Source of the DNA: Thermoproteota archaeon
GTDB taxonomy: Archaea > Korarchaeota > JAOZGF01
Assembly (NCBI GenBank): GCA_027491845.1
Contig: JAOZGF010000029.1
Coordinates: 1-11,983 of the forward strand
DNA: 11,983 nucleotides
Direction of reading: 5' to 3'
The translations under genes were made by a program, and so were the position numbers. The notes beneath the pieces were generated by a model. That model was given only the letters and a program-made list of their open reading frames with translations. It was not told the origin of the DNA and searched no databases. Shown piece by piece: positions 7,255 to 11,983 of this stretch. Position 1 is the stretch's first letter; each line of letters starts with the position of its first letter.

Positions 7255-7467
7255 TCACTTTTTGGGACGCGTATATATGACTTTGTATTTGCATGGTCCC
7301 TGAAAACATACTTTGCATTCTTCCTTCCCAAATTCCTCCGGTGTCGCATCTTTCACTTTAACCTCATAGCCAAGCGACTTATATAATTCCACGTATTCCT
7401 CTACCCTTGAAGCTTCAACTGTAAATTGTTTTTCCCAAGCTTCCTTTTTTCCCTCATTCATTTCCAT
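7255..7467 (-). CDS. Small cysteine-containing protein, last gene of the reductase operon; function unknown
   Basis: A 70-residue protein that I do not recognise with certainty. It is acidic and predicted alpha/beta: a helix with VEEYVELYKSLGYEVKVKD at about 22-40 followed by a cysteine motif, Cys51-x2-Cys54-x4-Cys59, and a C-terminal strand KVIYTRPKK. Three closely spaced cysteines suggest metal or cluster binding, but a fourth ligand is not evident. It begins 22 bases after the stop of the 840-residue flavoprotein and is the last gene before a convergent gene, so it should be translated from the same transcript. A weak GGT-like site precedes the ATG; Met3 is an alternative start. An accessory role in the CoA reductase electron-transfer system is inferred only from position. 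Confidence 0.72.
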   Translation of the reverse strand: MEMNEGKKEAWEKQFTVEASRVEEYVELYKSLGYEVKVKDATPEEFGKEECKVCFQGPCKYKVIYTRPKK

Positions 7468-7489
7468 ACCAGCATGTTGCTTCTAACTT

Positions 7490-7729
7490 TTAAAAGAGCT
7501 CCTCTAGTTCCTCGTTCATCTTAGGCATTTTGCCGTGCTGCTTAATGTATTGCTGTAATAACTCGCTTTCTCTCATGGTATACATCTCGTTTTCCTCAAA
7601 AGTAAAGTATTTCGCTTCACTTGTTTCTAACTGGCTTGAAAGTTCTTGCCTAAGATTCATGGCCCCGCTTATGTAAATGATGTTTTTTTGTTCGTCTAAA
7701 AGCGTATACACGCCTGGTGTTTCAGGTAC
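7490..7729 (-). other. GIY-YIG-like domain fused to the C-terminus of the flavoprotein
   Basis: Residues 762-840. The line PETPGVYTLLDEQKNIIYIS (763-782), followed by GAMNLRQEL, matches the start of UvrC/GIY-YIG domains (PGVYxxxDxxGxxxYVGKAxNLxxRL). Tyr769, Tyr780, Arg788, a conserved Glu (Glu815 or Glu817) in ESELLQQYIKQHG and Asn833 in PKMN stand where the nuclease has its catalytic tyrosines, arginine, glutamate and asparagine. The middle of the domain is short. This is recognised by eye, not by a profile search. Confidence 0.6.
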
Positions 7730-10012
7730 CTTGTTAACGTTCTCCTGTGTTAATTCAATCCATTTCTCTGGCGGGGACATTACCTTGGATATGTAAAGCC
7801 TTAAGTCACACTTCAAACATCTCTCAGCTTCTCTCTTTGCTTCTTCTTCGCTGTAAATTTTTTTCACTACGTTGAATCCTTTAAGTCTTTCCTTTACAGG
7901 GATTTTTCCAGGGTTAACTCTTTCAAGGAAGCCGAAGCCTTCCAATTTACCGATCCATTGTTCACGCTTACTTCTTTCAACCAGTAACAAGTCTATTTCC
8001 CCATCTCCACCTAAGTATTTGTCTATGGAGGAAGCTGCTTTTCTGCCCTGAGATATTGCTTCAACAACCGATGAAGGACCTATTACGATGTCTCCTCCTG
8101 CAAATACGCCTGGCATGCTTGTTTGAAGCGTTTCATTATCTGCTTCAATCCATCCTCCATTTTTTAGTTTTAGGTTAGAGTCTTTTAAGAGGGCTGTGTC
8201 AGGGTTTTGCCCGATTGCTATTATTACTGTGTCACAGTTCAACTGCATTTTTTTGTTTTCGTCAAACTTGGGGTTGAACCTTCCCTCCTTGTCAAAGACA
8301 GATGTACAATAAATAAGGTTGATGCTTTTCACTCTTCCATTTTCGCCATTGATTTTCTTGGGACCCCATGAAGGATGTATTTCAACTCCTTCTTCTACTG
8401 CTTCCTCTATTTCCCATGGGTGTGCAGGCATTTCTTCCCTTGACTCTAAACAAACCAGTTTTACTTTTGCACCGAGCCTCCTAGCTGTCCTGGCAACGTC
8501 TATGGCAACGTTTCCTCCACCTATCACCACAACTTCCCTGCCTAGCTCAGGTTTTTCTCCCCTGTTAATGGACTTAAGGAAGTCTAAACCGAGATAAACA
8601 GGTTTAAGATCGCTTCCAAGGATGTTAAGTTGCTTGCTTTTCTGCGCTCCTGCAGCAATGAAGACCGCATCAAACTGCTTCTTTAAGTCGTTTAATGTAA
8701 TGTCCCTACCTATTTCCACATTTGTTTCTATCTTCACACCAATTTCTCTTATTTCTTCTATCTCTTTCCTAACGACTTCAACGGGAACCCTGTATCGAGG
8801 TATGGCCTGAGTTAACATTCCACCTGGTTCACTGTCTTTCTCGAAAACCTTTACTTCATGGCCGAGAAGCGAGAGGTAATAAGCTGCTGTTAGGCCCGCT
8901 GGGCCTGAACCTATTACAGCAACCTTCTTACCTGTTGGCTGTTTTTTCCTTATTTTTTCTTTCCATCCATTGCTTGCATTAACGCTTGCAAAGAGTTTCA
9001 AATCACAGATCGCTATTGGCTCGTTAACCTGAGACCTCCTACATTCTTCTTCGCATGGATGGTGGCAGACGTAACCTAGAACCATGGGGAACGGTGTTTT
9101 TTCCCTTATCAAGGCAGCAGCTTCGCCAGGGTTACCGTTTAGTATGCTGTTTATGTAGAGGGGTACCTCAAGGTTTATTGGGCAAGTGTTCTTGCAGGGA
9201 ACAAGTTGCTTCTCTCTCTCACCCATTTTTAGGCCTTTGTCCTTAAGCGCCCCTGTTGGGCAAACTTCTACGCAGGCACCGCAAAACCTGCATCCTGACT
9301 CCTTGAGTGTTGGTGCAACTGTTCCAACAACGGGTTTGTCTCCGTCATAGGTGAAGCCTAGTGCCTCAACTCCCTTTAGTTCTCTGCATGCCTTTACACA
9401 TCTCATGCATGCAATGCAGAGGTTGTAGTCCCTAACAATAAGTGGTTCATTCTCCACTTTTGGAAGGTTCTTAGGCACATACCTAGGTGTCTCTTCATGT
9501 AGGCCTACGTATTCCACAACTCTCTGTAATTCACAGTTTCCAAAGAGTTCACAGCATCTCTCTTCAACTGGGACGTTGGAAGAACAAGGTTCCCTCGTGC
9601 ATCCTTCCCTTTGCTCGCACACTAGACAGGCATGAGGGTGGTCCGCCATTATCTTTGCGAGGTTTCGACGCCTCAGTTCTTTTATGTCGTCGGAGCCCGT
9701 GATAACCTTTAATCCTTCTCTAACCGTTGTTTCGCAGGCTTTTAAAATCTCGTTTGTTCCTTCTATTTTAATCAGGCATAGCTGGCATCCTTCAAACTCC
9801 TTCCTAAATAAGTCCTTATTCCCTTGGACGGGTTTACCGTTTACATATATTTTCTCTAAAGGCTTAACTTTCTTGAAAGGAAGGTCTGGATGCGAGCAGA
9901 GGGATGGTATGTATATCCCTGCTTTCCATGCTGTTTCTAGGATTGTTGCTCCTTCCTCCGCCTCAATTTCTGTTCCGTCAATGGTTATCTTAACTTTGTT
10001 AACTTTGCCCAT
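7490..10012 (-). CDS. Iron-sulfur flavoprotein, NAD(P)H:ferredoxin oxidoreductase-like (BzdV/GltD-type), with a GIY-YIG-like C-terminal domain
   Basis: An 840-residue multidomain redox protein. Order: [2Fe-2S] plant-type domain (Cys39, Cys76, Cys79, Cys93); NuoG-like His/Cys region (about 125-160, HPHACLVCEQREGC); two [4Fe-4S] motifs, Cys199/202/205/209 and Cys241/244/247/251; GltD-like N-terminal cluster domain (CKNTC at 273-277, CHHPCEEEC at 316-324); FAD fold with GSGPAG at 368-373; NAD(P) fold with GGGNVA at 498-503; FAD-closing GVFAGGD at 635-641; a Cys732/Cys735 pair; and a last 79 residues resembling GIY-YIG nucleases. The core resembles the beta subunit of glutamate synthase and NfnB. 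Placed between a ferredoxin gene and unknown small gene in a reductase operon, it most likely supplies electrons to the ferredoxin; direct reduction or electron bifurcation remain open. The ATG has a weak purine-rich site upstream. Confidence 0.88.
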   Translation of the reverse strand: MGKVNKVKITIDGTEIEAEEGATILETAWKAGIYIPSLCSHPDLPFKKVKPLEKIYVNGKPVQGNKDLFRKEFEGCQLCLIKIEGTNEILKACETTVREGLKVITGSDDIKELRRRNLAKIMADHPHACLVCEQREGCTREPCSSNVPVEERCCELFGNCELQRVVEYVGLHEETPRYVPKNLPKVENEPLIVRDYNLCIACMRCVKACRELKGVEALGFTYDGDKPVVGTVAPTLKESGCRFCGACVEVCPTGALKDKGLKMGEREKQLVPCKNTCPINLEVPLYINSILNGNPGEAAALIREKTPFPMVLGYVCHHPCEEECRRSQVNEPIAICDLKLFASVNASNGWKEKIRKKQPTGKKVAVIGSGPAGLTAAYYLSLLGHEVKVFEKDSEPGGMLTQAIPRYRVPVEVVRKEIEEIREIGVKIETNVEIGRDITLNDLKKQFDAVFIAAGAQKSKQLNILGSDLKPVYLGLDFLKSINRGEKPELGREVVVIGGGNVAIDVARTARRLGAKVKLVCLESREEMPAHPWEIEEAVEEGVEIHPSWGPKKINGENGRVKSINLIYCTSVFDKEGRFNPKFDENKKMQLNCDTVIIAIGQNPDTALLKDSNLKLKNGGWIEADNETLQTSMPGVFAGGDIVIGPSSVVEAISQGRKAASSIDKYLGGDGEIDLLLVERSKREQWIGKLEGFGFLERVNPGKIPVKERLKGFNVVKKIYSEEEAKREAERCLKCDLRLYISKVMSPPEKWIELTQENVNKVPETPGVYTLLDEQKNIIYISGAMNLRQELSSQLETSEAKYFTFEENEMYTMRESELLQQYIKQHGKMPKMNEELEELF

Positions 10013-10057
10013 TTCTCTTCCCGTAAAGTCAGGAGAAAAAGAGGGAAAGCGTTCTTT

Positions 10058-10342
10058 TCACCAAGAATGGGTTATTGCTTCTTGGTCGCATGACTCAACG
10101 CAGGGCAGCTTTCTCTCCCCACTAGTAGGCTTGCATGGGGCACAGGTGTACTTAATCTTTTTCCTTTCTTCTTCTCTTACAGCAGCCATCATGCCTCCTT
10201 CGATGTCAAAATCATTTGGCACTAGTTCCAAAACGTTGTATGGACAAGCTTTTACGCAGTTTCCACATCCATTGCATTTTTCAGTGTCGATTATAATGAA
10301 GTATTCGCCTGAACCGTCCTTGTAACCGTAATGGGCAAGCAA
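10058..10342 (-). CDS. Two-[4Fe-4S] ferredoxin of the reductase operon (BzdM-like position)
   Basis: A 94-residue ferredoxin. The first cluster motif is classical, Cys23-x2-Cys26-x2-Cys29-x3-Cys33-Pro (CNGCGNCVKACP). The second is stretched: Cys67-x2-Cys70-x10-Cys81-x3-Cys85, with a KPTSGERKLP loop in place of the usual two residues, and about 33 residues separate the two motifs. It would carry low-potential electrons from the flavoprotein encoded next to the ATPase-driven reductase. The frame is closed by a TGA at 10351-10349, so the start must be the TTG at 10342-10340, which has AGGGGATGA six bases upstream. It lies 20 bases after the upstream ATPase stop and 45 bases before the flavoprotein start. 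Assignment as the specific donor of a benzoyl-CoA reductase is inferred from context. Confidence 0.88.
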   Translation of the reverse strand: MLAHYGYKDGSGEYFIIIDTEKCNGCGNCVKACPYNVLELVPNDFDIEGGMMAAVREEERKKIKYTCAPCKPTSGERKLPCVESCDQEAITHSW

Positions 10343-10362
10343 TGTTTTTCATCCCCTGTTTC

Positions 10363-11250
10363 TTAAGCCCTTTTTCTCTGCAACTCAACCAGTGCCTTCG
10401 CGAACAATGCTGCTCCAATGGCTCCAGCTATCATTGGGTCGTACTTAGGGTTCATGGGCAGGCTTTTTATGCCTAATTCCCTTTCTAACCTTGTAACTAC
10501 ACCTATGTTCTTAGCTATTCCTCCAGTGATGACAAAATCCTTTTCAACTCCTAGCCTAAGCAACAATTCAACAACTCTGTGAGCCATGGCGGAGGTGTAG
10601 GCTGCCAAAACCTTTTCCTTAGGCCATCCCTTCCTTAAGAGGGCTGTTGCCTCTGCCTTGGCAAAAACAACACATGTGTTGCTTACCGGAGGCGGTTCCT
10701 CCTTCACTTGCAAGGATATTTCGCCCACGTCCTCGATAGGTATTCCCAATAAGTCCGCGAAGACCTCCATCCCCCTACCGGTTCCAGCTGCACACTTGTC
10801 GTTCATCAAAAAAGCTTTAACCTTTCCTTTTTCATCTACTTTAATTGCTTTGCAGTCTTGTCCGCCCATGTCAAGAACAGTCCTCACAGTGGGCCCCCAG
10901 ATGAAGTTCGCCCCCCTTGCATGGCAGGCTATTTCTGTTATGGCTTTCTTTGCGAAGGGGACGTTGACTCTTCCATAACCTGTCCCAACAACGTAATGTA
11001 TGTCTTCCAGTTTCATCCCTGTCCCCTCCAGAGCCCAATTAGTTACTTTTATTGCACTATCTGGACTGCTTGAGCCTGTTCTCATTATAGCGTAAGCATA
11101 GAGTTCTCCATCAACCATTATTGCTGTTTTTGAGCTTACCGAGCCTATGTCCACCCCTGCGGTGATTATGTCGCCTGACCTCCAGTCTACATCCGGAACT
11201 GTTCTTCTATATTCAGGCCATCTCCAAAATTCTTTCTTTTGAGATGCCAC
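10363..11250 (-). CDS. bzdQ: BcrD/BadG/BzdQ-like ATPase subunit of an ATP-dependent CoA reductase
   Basis: An ASKHA-fold ATPase of 295 residues that couples ATP hydrolysis to low-potential electron transfer. Numbered from the GTG start, Phosphate-1 is VDIGSVSSKTA (about 34-44), Phosphate-2 is DMGGQDCKAI (about 128-137) and the adenosine motif is ITGGIAKN (about 242-249). Cys153 (NDKCAAGTG) and Cys193 (NTCVVFA) are the two ligands each subunit gives to the bridging [4Fe-4S] cluster. The leader with WRWPEYR and the sequence GMxLEDIxYVVGTGYGRVNVPFA recall BzdQ/BcrD rather than the shorter clostridial activator HgdC. The start is GTG at 11250: GGAGGTGA sits five bases before it and spans an upstream in-frame ATG (11265), which would place the ribosome site downstream of the start. 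One base separates it from the stop of the paralogous gene before it. Another ATP-driven acyl-CoA reductase or dehydratase is the alternative. Confidence 0.87.
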   Translation of the reverse strand: MASQKKEFWRWPEYRRTVPDVDWRSGDIITAGVDIGSVSSKTAIMVDGELYAYAIMRTGSSSPDSAIKVTNWALEGTGMKLEDIHYVVGTGYGRVNVPFAKKAITEIACHARGANFIWGPTVRTVLDMGGQDCKAIKVDEKGKVKAFLMNDKCAAGTGRGMEVFADLLGIPIEDVGEISLQVKEEPPPVSNTCVVFAKAEATALLRKGWPKEKVLAAYTSAMAHRVVELLLRLGVEKDFVITGGIAKNIGVVTRLERELGIKSLPMNPKYDPMIAGAIGAALFAKALVELQRKRA

Positions 11251-11251
11251 T

Positions 11252-11983
11252 TTATTCACCTCCATCTTTTTCAGAAGCTATTAAGGCAGCTCCCAAGGCA
11301 CCTGAGAACTCAGGGTCCTCGGGAACGAGAACATCTGTGTTGAGTTCACGTTTAAGGGCTTCAACGAACCCTACGTTCCTTCCAACGCCTCCAACTAGGA
11401 CAACATCCTTTTCAATGCCAACTCTCCTCGTCATCGAAGCTATTCTGCTTGCTATTGCGTCATGTATTGCCCTAGCAATGTCTTCCTTAGGCGTCTTTGC
11501 ATGAATCAACGAGACAACTTCTGATTCAGCGAAGACTGTGCACTGAGCATTCATTGGAACAGCTTTCTTTGACTTAAGGGATAGGGGCCCCATTTCCTCA
11601 ACAGTCACTTCAAGCGCTCTAGCCATAGCCTCCACAAATGTTCCTGCTCCAGCAGCACATCTCTCATTTATTGCGAAGTCCTTCACATTCCCCTTTTCAT
11701 CGCATCTCAATGCCCTTCCTTCCTCTGCCCCAACGTCTATCACGGTCCTTGCTGTGGGAAACAAAAAGTTTACCCCACGTGCATCTGCAGTTATTATGCT
11801 TACAGCTTCAACTGCATTGATGGGTGGCGCCTTAACAACAGAGTCCTTCCCTATACCTGTCGAAATAATGTATTTTATCTCTTCTCTTTTGAGGCCTGCT
11901 CCTTCTAAAGCTTTTTTGAAGGCTGACTCTGCAGATGCCTTGAGATCGAAGCCTGAAACAACAATGCCTTTTGAAAGAATTTT
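11252..11983 (-). CDS. bzdP: BcrA/BzdP-like ATPase subunit, C-terminal part (runs off the right edge)
   Basis: The reading frame is open from the right edge to the TAA at 11254-11252, giving 243 residues without their N-terminus; the Phosphate-1 motif would lie just outside. The visible part contains TGIGKDSV, the Phosphate-2 region IDVGAEEGRALRCDEKG, the cluster-ligand motifs NERCAAGAG and NAQCTVFAESE, the adenosine motif VGGVGRN and a C-terminal PEFSGALGAALIA. It is a clear paralogue of the next gene but differs in motif detail: GAEEG in place of GGQDC, and CAAGAG in place of CAAGTG. This is as expected for the two unlike subunits of a heterodimeric class I benzoyl-CoA reductase ATPase. A homodimeric HgdC-type activator would need only one gene. 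Any start codon inside the visible part, such as the TTG at 11764, would cut a conserved domain and is rejected. Confidence 0.87.
   Translation of the reverse strand, partial: KILSKGIVVSGFDLKASAESAFKKALEGAGLKREEIKYIISTGIGKDSVVKAPPINAVEAVSIITADARGVNFLFPTARTVIDVGAEEGRALRCDEKGNVKDFAINERCAAGAGTFVEAMARALEVTVEEMGPLSLKSKKAVPMNAQCTVFAESEVVSLIHAKTPKEDIARAIHDAIASRIASMTRRVGIEKDVVLVGGVGRNVGFVEALKRELNTDVLVPEDPEFSGALGAALIASEKDGGE
11256..11263 (-). promoter_or_regulatory. Ribosome binding site overlapping the end of the first ATPase gene
   Basis: GGAGGTGA on the minus strand, a near-perfect Shine-Dalgarno sequence, lies five bases before GTG at 11250-11248 and runs into the TAA (11254-11252) of the preceding gene. 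It decides the GTG start and points to translational coupling of the two ATPase subunits. Confidence 0.7.

Noticed and set aside
9684..10325. Plus-strand open frame of 213 codons opposite the ferredoxin and flavoprotein start
   Set aside because: It is a shadow of two clearly cysteine-motif-bearing genes on the minus strand; its own translation shows no domain or coherent composition.
11252..11764. Complete 170-residue ATPase starting at TTG 11764
   Set aside because: The frame stays open to the right edge and the upstream residues continue the same conserved domain, so this is the C-terminal part of a longer gene.

Overview
The window reads as chromosomal DNA of an anaerobic and probably thermophilic archaeon. 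Archaeal marks are an isopentenyl phosphate kinase, a XerA-type recombinase, a replicative family B DNA polymerase ending in a PCNA-binding motif, a thiolase/DUF35 pair, TATA-like boxes upstream of several genes, and GGAGG/GGTGA ribosome sites. A fused inositol-phosphate cytidylyltransferase/DIPP synthase suggests growth at high temperature. Many iron-sulfur proteins suggest anaerobic life. The phylum cannot be fixed from the sequence alone; an Archaeoglobales-like or Bathyarchaeia-like host would both fit.

Layout. Positions 1-1153 (minus strand) hold the 5' part of an isopentenyl phosphate kinase gene preceded by a XerA-like tyrosine recombinase. Positions 1154-1498 are a divergent intergenic region with promoter-like sequence. 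Positions 1499-3937 (plus) encode family B DNA polymerase. It converges on a 4003-5376 (minus) bifunctional cytidylyltransferase/CDP-alcohol phosphotransferase. Positions 5377-5664 are a second divergent intergenic region. Positions 5665-7244 (plus) form a two-gene operon: a thiolase and its DUF35 zinc-ribbon/OB-fold partner. Positions 7255-11983 (minus) form one operon that runs in from beyond the right edge.

The right-hand operon is the most interesting part. In transcription order it encodes two different BcrA/BcrD-family (BzdP/BzdQ-like) ATPases, a two-cluster ferredoxin, an 840-residue iron-sulfur flavoprotein, and a 70-residue cysteine-containing protein of unknown function. Two distinct ATPase subunits, a ferredoxin and a ferredoxin-reducing flavoprotein are the electron-activation half of an ATP-dependent class I (bzd-type) benzoyl-CoA reductase. 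The catalytic subunits (BzdN/BzdO or BcrB/BcrC) are not in the window and would be expected just beyond position 11983. The flavoprotein carries a C-terminal domain that resembles a GIY-YIG nuclease fold, an unexpected fusion partner for an electron-transfer enzyme.

How the parts may work together: the flavoprotein would pass electrons from NAD(P)H (or another donor) to the ferredoxin, and the ATPase pair would push them at low potential into the reductase. The thiolase/DUF35 pair, which converges on this operon, could make acetoacetyl-CoA for the mevalonate pathway (isopentenyl phosphate kinase is in the same pathway) or could cleave the acyl-CoA products of ring degradation. The sequence does not settle this.
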